A stretch of 64,000 nucleotides of DNA from Litsea cubeba (lineage: Eukaryota > Streptophyta > Magnoliopsida > Laurales > Lauraceae). The stretch covers positions 25,640,752-25,704,751 of the forward strand of contig CM022951.1 in NCBI GenBank assembly GCA_012931725.1, in the 5' to 3' direction. The translations under genes were made by a program, and so were the position numbers. The notes under the pieces are model-generated. The model did no database searches, was not told the origin of the DNA, and saw only the letters and a program-made list of their open reading frames with translations. This document shows positions 20,985 to 31,293 of the stretch, piece after piece; within the stretch, counting starts at the first letter, position 1; every line of letters starts with the position of its first letter.

Positions 20985-23481
20985 TTGGGCTTCCCATGAA
21001 TAGGGTATTTTCAGCCCACATCTTTTATTCGTGGTACGTGTACCACTGTCTTGGCTTCCACCGGCTGGGTGCCACACAGGATGATGATCCTCTGATGATT
21101 CGGCTGGCTAAGGGCAAAGCCGTGTCCGAATCACTATTGTTTGCCCGCATGAGGATCCGATGGTTCAGGGACGTCGAGATGGGGCAATCTTCAGTGAAGC
21201 TTTCTCCGGAGTTGCGGAAGAATGCTTTTGATTTTGGTGCCTCCTGAGACTCTACCAGGGCGGGGTCGGGAAGGCATTACTCCTTGACGAACGCAGAGGA
21301 GTGGCTTTTTAGCATACGTGTTGGCACGATGGTGTACCGTAGACATCTTTTTGTTGACATCCAGCCGTATGTACCCTCTCGCTTTGCTTTGCAACTAGGC
21401 TTTTCTCAAGGCGTTGTTGGAGCGCCTTCAAGCATGGTGAAGCGCTTTGGAGGTTTACAGGATGGGAGAAATGCATTGGCTTTTTATAGTGCTGAAGACA
21501 CTACAGCCATGATCTCTTATCCTGTGTTGTTGACTTCCCGGACTGCCGGTTTTGCGAAGTGGTTCGCGGAGAGCTTTTCGGCATATCGGGGGCTTTCCAA
21601 GAAGGAACTTGATGTGAAGCTGGCATCTGGAAAGGGCCTTGGAAAGTCGGATGGCGTCCGGCAAGAGGAGGTCTGGACCTTCCTTTCTGGAGAGAAGCAC
21701 AAGATAGGCTTTCTCGGTGACCAGGGCGTCATTGGTTCTGAAGCTGTTCGAGAAATACCTGATGAGGCTTTAGAGCAGCTAGAACAGGAGGAAGCCGAAC
21801 TTGGCGCTTGGATGCAAGCGGCACAGAGGCAAGCTTCCGTGGAGTCTACTGATAAGGGTAGACCATCCAGTGAGGAGTCAAGTGGGAAACCTGACTCTGA
21901 CAGTGGGGCAGGTTCCTCTAAGAAGCGGGCCCGCAGAAGTAAGAGGAGGAGGAGTCATCATCGCAGCAAGGGGCAGCATGAGGACTCTCTTGACTTGGAA
22001 GTCCCTCTTACTATCAATGAGGATGTGCCGGTGGATGCTGACGAGCCTCCAGAGAAAAGAAGCCGAGAAGAATAGACCGTCGGTGAAGGTATGATTCTTC
22101 CTTTTTCTCTTTCCATTTGTTTTCATGGGTTTTTTCCATGTTTTGATTTGCTCCTTGTTTCTGCTCTCCGTTTTTTTTTAGCAGAGGAAGACTTGGTGAT
22201 GCCTGAGGTTCCAACCGATGAGGTGGTGATGGATCCTGTCGGGGCACTTGAAGAAGAACCGAGGGACTCTGGAGTGAATCCAGAATCTCTAATTGGTATA
22301 ACTTCTTTTGCTTTCTTTTTTTTGTGTCTGTGACTTGGTTTGCTAACATTTTTTTTTCAGCTGACTTGCCACAGGGTTCTGATGACTTTGAACCATCGAT
22401 GGACGCAAATGTTGATGATGCTTCCGATGAGTTCATGGAGGAAGAGAGTGTTCCGCCAGTCGTTGAAGAAGGTATTTTGTAGTAATAACCCTGATATTGA
22501 TTTTCAAACAGGATCATATTCATACCTTTTTGTGTTTCTTTGGCAGGTTTTGAAGTGACAGAGGAGGATCCGTCGCTTTCAGAGCAAGGGATGCCAGAGG
22601 TTGATCCAGAGGTAGAGATTCCTGGGACCAGTTCTGACAATGTTGAGGAGATACCTCGTGCTGAGATTCCTTCCCGAGCAGGAGCAGCTTCAACTGGAAA
22701 GAGTTCTTTTGTTACTCTTCCAACAGATGATGACATGAGCGGCCGACCAACGGAGTGAGGCGAATCCTCAGCTGGGCCATCTCTTCTTTTTGCGAAGAAG
22801 GTGGTGGTGCGAGTTCTGAGCTCTTGGATTGAGACTCTGCTTTCTGGGCACTTAGATGCCGGATTTGGGATGATCCAGCATGTGCGCGAGATTCTTGGCG
22901 ATGCCGAAGAGGCTGGTCTAGATGTCACAAGTGCCAGGGCGATCGTTGATAGGATCATCGAGCTGGGTGACAAGTGGTTTGAGACCATGGGTTTTCCTGA
23001 TGACCAGTTCTTCAAGGAGATGTTCCTGGACCCTGCGGATAAGGCTCAATCTAACCTGGATGAGGCTAGAGAAAGCAGGAAGCAGGCAGTCCGAGAGAAG
23101 AACTTAGAAGAGCTAACCATCATCGGGCTGACACATGACCTTAACATCCTTGATAGGGAGGTCGATGAGGCCAGGAAACGTCTTGAGCATCTGCAGGCAC
23201 AAGTCACTGCCAAGTGGACTGCAATAACAGAGGCTCGTGATAGGGAGAGTGCTCTGATTCGCCGGGTTGCAGATGCCAATCGAGTTTTTGAAAGGAAATC
23301 TCAAGAAAGCGAACGATGGCAAACTGCTCGGGATAAGCTTCCCGGTGCAAAAGAAGGGTTTCAACCCACCCCAGCATCTCATGGCAGGTTCCTGAAGAAG
23401 CGTGCGTTGGAATCCTTGACGGATGAGGCCAAAAGTTTGCTTAAGGAGCTGAACTCTTGGCTGGAGACCATTTTCGATTGA

Positions 23482-23819
23482 GCTCCTGATTTTGTAGCAG
23501 AAACTATCCTTCTCTCTCTCTTTTTTTTTAGTACCACTTGTATATTTTTTTTTGGTACTTTTTTTTTAGTGCTTGTGAACACTTTGTTTTTTTTTTTTTG
23601 GTACCACATGTATTTTCGGTACTTCTTTTTTTTTTTTTTTGTTATCCCTACGCTCACTTGAATCTTTTTGTGATAAAAGTAATTGCTAAATGGGATGCCT
23701 CCTTTTTTTGTTTTGTTTTCCCTACGCTCACTTAAATCTTTTTGTGATAAAAGTAATTGCTAAATGGGATTTGATCAAAAGTTTGTCATTTTGTGAAAAT
23801 CTTTTGTCCAATGATTGTT
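23482..23819 (+). other. 3' region after antisense gene (copy B), with tandem duplication
   Basis: T-rich and non-coding. A block with ccctacgctcactt and gtgataaaagtaattgc occurs twice (about 23645-23695 and 23719-23769). Copy A has it once. Confidence 0.6.
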
Positions 23820-24118
23820 TTGGGCATGAGAACCAGATTTTTGTTTGTGGCATGGAAGCCGATTTGTGGCATTGATAGCCGGTTTTGGTGGCATTGATTG
23901 TCGATTTGTGGCATTGATAGCCGGTTTTTTTTTTTGAAAGCCAAGTTTTTGGTTTATGGCATTGATAGCCGGTTTTGTTTTGTGGCATTGATAGCCAGTT
24001 TGGTTTGTGGCATTTATAGCCTATTTTGGTGGCATCTATAGCCGATTTGTGGCATTGATAGCCGGTTTTGGTGGCATCTATAGCCGGTTTTGGTGGCATC
24101 TATAGCCGGTTTTGGTTT
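23820..24118. repeat. GGC-N-GCC short tandem array (copy B)
   Basis: Counterpart of 6673-7055, with about a dozen units of ggcattgatagccgg type. Confidence 0.85.
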
Positions 24119-24126
24119 TCAAAAAT

Positions 24127-24585
24127 GCAAGTATCGACTAAAAGTCGCCTCCCTGCTGAATGTTCTTGCAAGTATCGATGGAATGTCGCATCCTTGCTCA
24201 TTCATTTGCGAGTATCGATGGAATGTCGCATCCTCGCGGATTTGGGTGCAAGTATCGATGGAATGTCCCATCCTTGCTTTTCAAAAATTTTGGTTTTGCG
24301 GGTACTGACTTGATGTCGTTTCCCCATGATTTTTGAAATTTGTGGTTTTCTCGAACCTTTGGGTTATGGATATCAACTGAAATGTTGCGTCTCCATGGTT
24401 TTTTAGGTTTTTTCGAACCTTTGAAATTTGGGTTGTGGATATCAACTGAAATTTGCATCTCCACGGTTTTGGATTTTGCAAGTATCGACGAAATGTCGCT
24501 TCCCTGCGATTTTGGAAGTGTCGAACGTGGTTCGCATGCTTCCGATTTGTGCGAGTATCGACTAAACGTCGTTTCCCCGCGGCTT
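24127..24585. repeat. Hairpin-unit array (copy B, ten units)
   Basis: Same 30-nt units as in copy A plus one extra. The duplicated pair near 24366 and 24428 shows arms ATGGA/TCCAT and GTGGA/TCCAC, a compensatory A-T to G-C change between neighbouring units. The unit near 24516 has an inner CGAAC/GTTCG stem where copy A has CGAAC/GTTCA. The last unit has decayed to GCGAG/CCCGC. Confidence 0.83.
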
Positions 24586-24941
24586 TTTGAAAAACCAATT
24601 TTTTTTGTTTAAAGACACGAGGGTCATAAGTTTTGACCTAAAACCATTTAGGCGGTAAAAGGTAGGGTGGACTAGGGTGGAAATCCCTGAATCCGGATTT
24701 TGTTTCAAACCATGAATTTTGGGTTCAAGGGTTGAAAATTTTTGGTCAAGTTAGGGAAAGGTTCCTAAACTTGGGTTTTTTTTTTTTGAATAATGAAACG
24801 ATGAAAGTAAGCATTGTTTTAAATTTCTAGAAATTTCAACATTTGATATGAAAATTCTAAAAAAGGGTGGGTTTAGCGAGCGTGTACCTGGAAACCGGTT
24901 TTGGCCGTACAGGCATTGCTCTTACCCAGTTGGGTAAGTCT
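24586..24941. other. Non-coding spacer between hairpin array and integrase end (copy B)
   Basis: Counterpart of 7449-7813. No gene seen. Confidence 0.5.
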
Positions 24942-27213
24942 TCAAGGGTAGTACCGCTTTAAGAACTTGCCGTTGATGGGCAGCATACACCTGTCGCCTT
25001 CCATGTTTAGGAGTGCGTATGCGCCGTTGGAGAAAACCTTGTCGATGACGTAGGGTCCCTCCCATTTTGGCTCAAATTTGCCTTTGGACTTATGAGCGAA
25101 GACCATTGGTCTTTTTACCGCAAGAACCAAGTCACCCTTTTTGTAGGCGCGTTGCCTGACCTTTTTGTCGAAAGATCCTGCCATGCGTGCTTGGTAAAGT
25201 TCAATGCTTTGTCGAGCTTCGAGCTGTCTCTCATCGAGATTGTCCAGCTCATGGAGTCGCAATTTGACATTACTTTCTTGAGTCATGTCATGTTGCAAGG
25301 ATACCCTCAAGGAAGGAATTTGTACTTCCAAGGACACGACAGCTTCGCATCCATAGACCAAGGAGAATGGCGTGCTATGGGTTGGTCCTCGAACGGTGGT
25401 TCGATAGGCCCACAAAGCTTCCGACATTTTGTCGCTCCAGTCTCTTTTGTGACTAGAGACCATTTTCTTCATAATAGCTTGTGCCACAGGACTATAAAAG
25501 GATAGTTGAGGCATACCTTCATTTTGGAAGGGTTCAAGCATGGAGTTTGATGAAGAAGCATCCGATCTATGGAAGAAGATCGGCTTTTCCTTTGCTGAAG
25601 TTGCTGGAACAACGAAGGAAGCTGACGTAGGATCTTTTATGTCAGAAGTTGTCTCCATTGGAGTAAGAGCAGGCTGAACTTGCTGAGTGTCAGCTTGGCT
25701 TGACGATGTGTCATCTTCTGCCTCTGAATCCGAGTCCGTGTCTTGCATGATAGACATGAAAGAGACAACAAATTTGCCCCCAGGCTTTTGCTTTTCCTTC
25801 TTCACTTTAGTTGTGATGACCAAAGGCTTTGAAGGTTTGAGGGAGATGATGAAGGGAGTTTGAATGCTCTCTTCGGATTTACCGGATGGTTTGTTTTCTT
25901 CCGGTGATTGTTGAGGAGCTTTGCCTTTATCTTTCTGGAGATTTTCGGCAAAGGGTGCTGTGTGCTTCTCCTCTTCTTCTTTTTCACCTTCATACATCTG
26001 TGAGTCTGCGAAGTGGACTTCTTTACCTTTGAAGGGCTTTCTGTCCGCAAAGACTCGATGTATCATGCCGTCGTCGCCAACAAACTTGATGCATTGATGT
26101 AGAGTTGAAGGGACAACACCATTCTCGTGGATCCAAGGGCGTCCGAGAAGGATGTTGTAGCATGAAGGGGTTTTTATTGCATACACTGTGACCTCAGAGA
26201 TAAGATCACCGATCTGCAATTTGAACCTGATTTTGCCGATAGGCCTTTGAGTACTCCCATCGTATCCAAAGATAGATACAGATGTGTGGCTCAGCTTGCT
26301 GGGTGGGATGCCCAACTCTTCGAGCGCCGATGTGGAGATGAGGTTGAGTGCAGAACCTGGGTCGATCTGAACTCTGTGCATAGGCATTTCCTTGATGTAC
26401 CCTGTGAAGTACAGGGGTCGGTTGTGCCTGGTTTCGCCAAGTAGGAGGTCGTCCTTTGTGAAGGCGATGGTTGCACTGGCTACTTTTTTAACCGAGAGGC
26501 ATTCAATGCATGATCCCTCAGTTTTCTTCTTTTCTCCCTTTGAGGAGGCTTCTGAGTTTTTGACCCGGTAATCCATTTCGATTTGGAGGACTTGCGGGGC
26601 ATATTTGTCGACATCCTCATTCAGCTTTTGTAATTCCGAGATGAGATTATCACGAGTGTGCGGAGACATTCGCAACAAATCTAGGATGTGCAGACGTGCA
26701 GGTATGTGCTTGAAGTGTTCAATCAAGTCATACTTGAAAGCCTCCTTAGGGCCTGCATGTTCATCATTGTTGCCACTAGGAGCGCTTACAACATCTTTTC
26801 CCGAAGGATTTACATATGTAAAGGAAGATTGGTTGTAATTTTTGTGGTAGTCCCGGCCAGAGCGGGTGCCTCTACCAACTTTGAGAGCTTCTTGAGAAGG
26901 GTCTTCGTTTGGAAGATTGTCTTCAGGATCAAGAGGCTGTCGTTTTTTCATTTGCTGAGGATGTATCAGCAGCAGAGCTGCCATCCTCAGTGATTGTGTT
27001 GCACGGAGCATTTTTCGGGAACAAGTCCTGAACAGCATCCAGCAACCTTTCTTCTTCATTGACCAATTCATCGTCCCAAGCATCAATAGCTGGGAATTCT
27101 TCAGTCAGGAAGGGTGTGAACTTTGAAGTCACAGTCTCTGGAGAAGAAACCTGAGAGGGTGTCATCTCAATGAAAGTCACGTGAGACGAGGTGGCTCCAA
27201 AAGAGGGTGCCAC
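24942..27213 (-). pseudogene. Tat copy B protease joined in frame to integrase C-terminus (RT, RNases H and IN core deleted)
   Basis: In order: a gag-to-protease linker, an aspartic protease with IDPGSALNLIS (catalytic Asp at 26361-26363) and fold residues down to YNILLGRP, an acidic linker, the start of a G-patch (QAIMKKM), then an abrupt in-frame switch near 25455 to the integrase C-terminus (VSSHKRDWSDKM...) ending FLKRYYP at 24942. About 4.4 kb present in copy C is missing at the junction. The flanking sequences share accattttctt, a likely microhomology. A one-base T insertion near 26945 shifts the upstream frame. The protein could at most provide protease; the element cannot copy itself. 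Confidence 0.85.
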
Positions 27214-27354
27214 AAGAGCCCCGAAGATTTCATCAACATCTTCATCAAACGGGTATTTCTTCTCTACTCGTTTTTTGAAGGCATCTGAGAGTTCAGGTCT
27301 CTTACCAGCAGCTTTGTTTTCAGCTTTCTTTGGTGGCCGAGGTGCTGTCTTGGT
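27214..27354 (-). pseudogene. Gag to protease linker of copy B with internal deletion
   Basis: Open after the TAG that ends gag at 27355-27357 (Gln codon in copy C). Near 27211 it jumps from a position equal to 56205 in copy C to one equal to 54955, so about 1.25 kb encoding the zinc-finger region is missing. Confidence 0.75.
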
Positions 27355-29354
27355 CTACACATTGAGGACCTCTTTCTTCTTTGGTTTAGAGGTTGCAATG
27401 GCGGTTGGCTCTTTTCTTGATGATTTCTGACTGTTGAGGTCTTTAATCACCGTTTCAGCTTCCATGGAAGCTTCTAGGAGTTCTCCCAGGTTTTTTGATT
27501 TGTTGCCGATGATCATGGAGCGGATTCTAGCCCTCATGTTGTTTCGGCAGATGTCGACTAGCGACGCTTGTGGCAATACATCAGAGCATTTGTATGCCAT
27601 TGCTTTCCACTTGTGAATGAAGTCATATGTTGACTCATTCTCCCCCTGTTTTAGGCTGCACAGCTGAGCCATAGTAGCGGGATGATCCTCAACTTTGAAG
27701 TGAGTCAGGAAACGTGTCTCTAGCATGGCCCAATTTTGGATGGAGTCCTCCGGCAGAGTGGAGTACCAATCGAAGGCCGTACCTTTTAGGGTACTTGCAA
27801 CGAGGCGGATCTTGAGTGCATCTTGATCCGCGATAGCTCCCGTCAGGATCTTGAAGTGGATGACGTGCTGTCTGGCTGATCCTTTCCCCGTATATGTTTG
27901 GAGAGTAGGATGTTTGAATTTGGTGGGGAACGGGACCGAGTCCATCCATAAGGGATATGGTGGCTTGATCCCATGCTCCTTGAGTATATCCTCTTCTTTT
28001 GCTTTGGCGAGGATACTGTCTACGTCCTTTTTGGTAAGGGCGCGTGATTCATTTTTTTCTCCATTTACCTCATTGTCTTGATGATTCGGAGGAGGTTCGT
28101 TGCTCGCCTGATTTTGAAAGGCGAGGAGAAGGTTTTCCATCAGAGTTTCAATCCTCTGCTGGCCGTGTTCCAACTGCTGGATGCGGGTGATCGCATCATC
28201 TGGAGGTGGATTGCGGGGTGGTGGCTCAGAATTTGTAGCCAAGACGTTCATCCTTCGTGATTCGAACGAAGAAACTGTCCTGCTGACTGAGCTGGGGCTC
28301 ATTCCTTTTGAAGAAGAGCTTGAGGAAGGATCACTCTGCTGTCCTTTGCTTGAAGGAGTAGGGGATTCTTCCGAATGTCTTCTTGTCCTGGAGACGCTGC
28401 GGGTCATCGGACGTCGGACATGGATTTTGGATGCTGACTTTTGGCGCCTTCTGGTTTTTTCAACCATATGGACGGCAGCAACTTGGTTGGGTCTTTCTTT
28501 TTCGACCCATTTGGGAGAGACTTGAAGTGTAGGAGGCTGGGTCCTTTGCTTCTCTAGTCTCTTTTGCCGATATGACGCGCGGCGGCGTATGCAACTAGCA
28601 ATTTGAGCTTCGGTCAGCTCTGGCTGGGCTTTGACGATGAAGGATGTGCTCCCTCGGGCGCAGCAGCCGAGCCTGTTTTCTTTGTAGCTGGGCAAGGACA
28701 GGATGCGAACCCTGTCCTTCGCCTGTTGCAGCGAAGCTTTGAATTTTTGGAGTTCGGCCCCTGTAGAGATGAAGGGTCGAACTGCAGGTTTGTAGGCCTT
28801 AGCAGGTGCTTGCAGAGGCCTTGTGATGCATGATCTGATTTTGGGCTTGTAGGAATAAGCCGGCTCATGCTGGGTTGACTTGAGAGTCAGTTTGGAGATG
28901 GGTCTCTCCTCTTTCATGTAGGCAAGAGGGTAGAACTGGTTCTCCTTGAGTGGGGCCAGGAATGCTGGCTTAGTGGATGTTTGGAACCTTCTTTGTTTTG
29001 GTGAAGGTCTTGGGGACCAAGTCTTGGGATAGACTTGGTTGTTTGCTGGTCGAGGCTTCGTCGGGCTGCCACGGGCTTCGGGCCTTCTAGTGCTCGCCTT
29101 TGGTGTCACGATAGTGACACGTTGGGAGGCGAGTTTCTGCTTCTTGGAGGGAGCAGTTTGTTCCTCAAGAAGTGGGAATGGTCCCAGCGTCCCAAAGACG
29201 ATAGTCCGGGGAGTCAAGGTCGACCCGGAGTTCAGAGAGTTGCCGAGGGAGTTGACGCTTCGGCAGCTGACGGGGCGCTTGTAAGTGCGCGTAGTTTGCT
29301 TCTGTTGAAGCATGATTTGCTCTCATCGAAAGTAATGGTAAGCGATGCTGCCAT
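27355..29354 (-). pseudogene. Gag of Tat copy B (nearly complete)
   Basis: One 652-residue frame runs from 29313, with the original ATG at 29352-29354 separated from it by a ~7-nt loss. The N-terminal ~340 residues are very basic and Ser/Pro/Arg-rich. The C-terminal ~200 residues are the retrotransposon gag (capsid-like) fold, with AFDWYSTLPEDSIQNW, LETRFLTHF and QGENESTYDFIHKWK. It forms the particle that packages the RNA. It ends at a TAG (27355-27357) that replaces a CAG. The long basic N-terminal extension is unusual against compact gags. Confidence 0.85.
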
Positions 29355-29749
29355 TGTTAGTTTTTTTTTTTTTTCGAAAAATTTCTGAAACAAGACCACA
29401 TCCATTAGTAATCACAAGAATATAATGATCATAAATGTGAAGTTCTATGGTTTTGTCTTTTCAAATTGCTCGAGGAAGATGACCCAAGCAATATGAAGAA
29501 GGCAAAATGCCATAGAGGGTACAATTGTTTTGATCGCAGGTACGGTAAGCCCATAATGAGTATCCCAGTAACTGCTAGAAGCAATTGTGAACTTAAATTC
29601 GACTTATCGAGAAGCAGAGCTTGCTCGAGGTAAGAAGAATATAAAGTTGGAGTTACAAATGTGCCGGTCGCAATACAGTAGACCCTGAAAGGGCGTCCTA
29701 GTACCGCTAGACACATATGTTTTGAGACCGCATCCATGAGATGAGATTC
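29355..29749 (-). other. Leader next to gag (copy B)
   Basis: Non-coding, conserved with copy C (58356-58750), for example around aattgctcgaggaagatgac. No function seen. Confidence 0.5.
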
Positions 29750-30050
29750 TCTGTTTTGAAAGGTCAAGATTGGATTCATCAAAGAGAGCAGATGGTATTC
29801 CGATCTGAACACGGGCTCAGCGATTTCCGCGAGCGCCAGTGCTCAAAAAGAAATGGACCATAATTTCCCGGATCTGAATCCAAAAATAACGAGTTTTTGT
29901 TTTTTGAAAGGCCAATATCAGGTTCATCAAAGAGAGCAAAAAGGCACTCCAATCTGAACACGGGCTCAGCGATTTCCGCGAGCGCCAGTGCTCAGAAAGG
30001 AGAAGACCAAGATTTCTCCAATCTAAACCCAAAATGACGGAGTTTTTTTT
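29750..30050. repeat. Two ~160-bp leader repeat units, type 1 (copy B)
   Basis: Two units share ttcatcaaagagagca and cacgggctcagcgatttccg. They are distant relatives of the four units at 30434-31065 (shared ggctca, gcgag/gcaag and caag-tttctc motifs). Counterpart in C at 58745-59040. Confidence 0.8.
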
Positions 30051-30433
30051 TTTGAAGATTTTTTTTTGAAGATTTTTTTTTAAAAAAAAAATCTTTTTTT
30101 TATTTTTTTATTTTTTTTTAAGATTTTTTTTTTGAATTTTTTTTATTTTTTATTTAAAAATTTTTATTTTAAAAAGTTTATTTTTTTTAATTTATTTCTT
30201 TAAAAGATGAGAGAGTACACATAGGCCTCCTAACCCGGTCTTATGAAATCTCGATTGATAGAATTGCCCCCAGGTAAGGGTAGGATTACTTAATGAACCC
30301 GTTTGGAGGACCCTTGCCTAGAACAGTCAAGCTGTCTCCACACTCTGGACAACGCTTTTCTTGAATCAACCGTGATCAAAGAACGCAGTTGGTTTAACCT
30401 TAGTGGTCTATGTCTTTTCTTTTTTTTTTTTTT
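30051..30433. other. A/T homopolymer stretch and conserved leader block (copy B)
   Basis: 30051-30205 is almost only T and A runs. 30206-30420 holds a block conserved in C (59185-59395), including cctcctaacccggtctta. No gene. Confidence 0.6.
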
Positions 30434-31070
30434 AGATCTTTAATGAACTCATCGAAGAGAAACGATGGCCCAAAACCTTAGTCGAACAGGCTCAACATTT
30501 CTGCAAGCACGATGAACGATAGGAACGGATCAAGGTTTCTCAATTTTGAATCCAAACTGAGAAATCTAATTTTTTGTTTTTTTTTTAATTTTTTTTAGAT
30601 CTTTAATGAACTCATCGAAGAGAAACGATGGCCCAAAACCTTAGTCGAACAGGCTCAACATTTCTGCAAGCACGATGAACGATAGGAACGGATCAAGGTT
30701 TCTCAATTTTGAATCCAAACTGAGAAATCTAATTTTTTGTTTTTTTTTTTAAATTTTTTTTAGATCTTTAATGAACTCATCGAAGAGAAACGATGGCCCA
30801 AAACCTTAGTCGAACAGGCTCAACATTTCTGCAAGCACGATGAACGATAGGAACGGATCAAGGTTTCTCAATTTTGAATCCAAACTGAGAAATCTAATTT
30901 TTTGTTTATTTTTTTTAATTTTTTTTTAGATCTTTAATGAACTCATCGAAGAGAAACGATGGCCCAAAACCTTAGTCGAACAGGCTCAACATTTCTGCAA
31001 GCACGATGAACGATAGGAACGGATCAAGGTTTCTCAATTTTGAATTCAAAATGAGAAATCTAAATTTTTT
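30434..31070. repeat. Four near-identical ~165-bp tandem leader repeats, type 2 (copy B)
   Basis: Units start at agatctttaatg: 30434, 30597, 30762 and 30928 (periods 163, 165 and 166). They differ almost only in homopolymer length. The sequence from tttctca to tgagaaa in each unit forms a 7-bp inverted repeat. In copy C (59418-60005) the same four units are shorter and diverged. Confidence 0.93.
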
Positions 31071-31269
31071 TTTTGAAAAGAGAAAGAGTGGAAATAAATT
31101 CAAAGAATTAGAAATTTCCAAAAAATCTCATCTCATTTTTTTTAGATGCGGAATCCAACATAGGCCACCAATCAGAAAGTAGCCAAGGAATCAAGAAAAG
31201 AAGTATAAGCATAGAGCAATATATATGATATGCAAATATTTCATTTCTAGCATCGTGTTCTCAAATGAA

Positions 31270-31290
31270 CGAGTCCCACCGGGTGTGCCA
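31270..31290 (-). promoter_or_regulatory. Primer-binding site of Tat copy B
   Basis: Three bases inside the 5' LTR the minus strand reads TGGCACACCCGGTGGGACTCG. Its complement would be the 3' end of a tRNA ending in CCA with a T-loop ending CGAGT. It resembles, imperfectly, plant tRNA-Lys; the tRNA identity is uncertain. Copy C has a similar site. Confidence 0.65.
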
Positions 31291-31293
31291 GCC

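Larger units (their letters stand above)
14038..23481 (+). pseudogene. Antisense plant mobile domain gene of Tat copy B, five exons, split by two solo LTRs
   Basis: Exons are 14038-14047, 14754-22088 (including two LTR insertions), 22182-22295, 22361-22471 and 22547-23481. Removing the insertions and their duplications leaves an exon 2 of 2481 nt, 27 nt shorter than in copy A because of in-frame losses of 24 nt (after GLPILGKL) and 3 nt. Exon 5 is 9 nt shorter. All splice sites match copy A. Stops unique to this copy are TGA at 21245-21247 (A has CGA), TAG at 22073-22075 (A has GAG) and TGA at 22756-22758. The basic patch (KKRARRSKRRR) is intact here, unlike in A. Comparing A and B shows that the ancestor had an open frame throughout. 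The product's job in the element is unknown. Confidence 0.82.

Noticed and set aside
31261..31293. tRNA gene fragment ending in CCA
   Set aside because: Only about 21 nt match a tRNA 3' end, and it is placed exactly at the LTR edge, so it is a primer-binding site.
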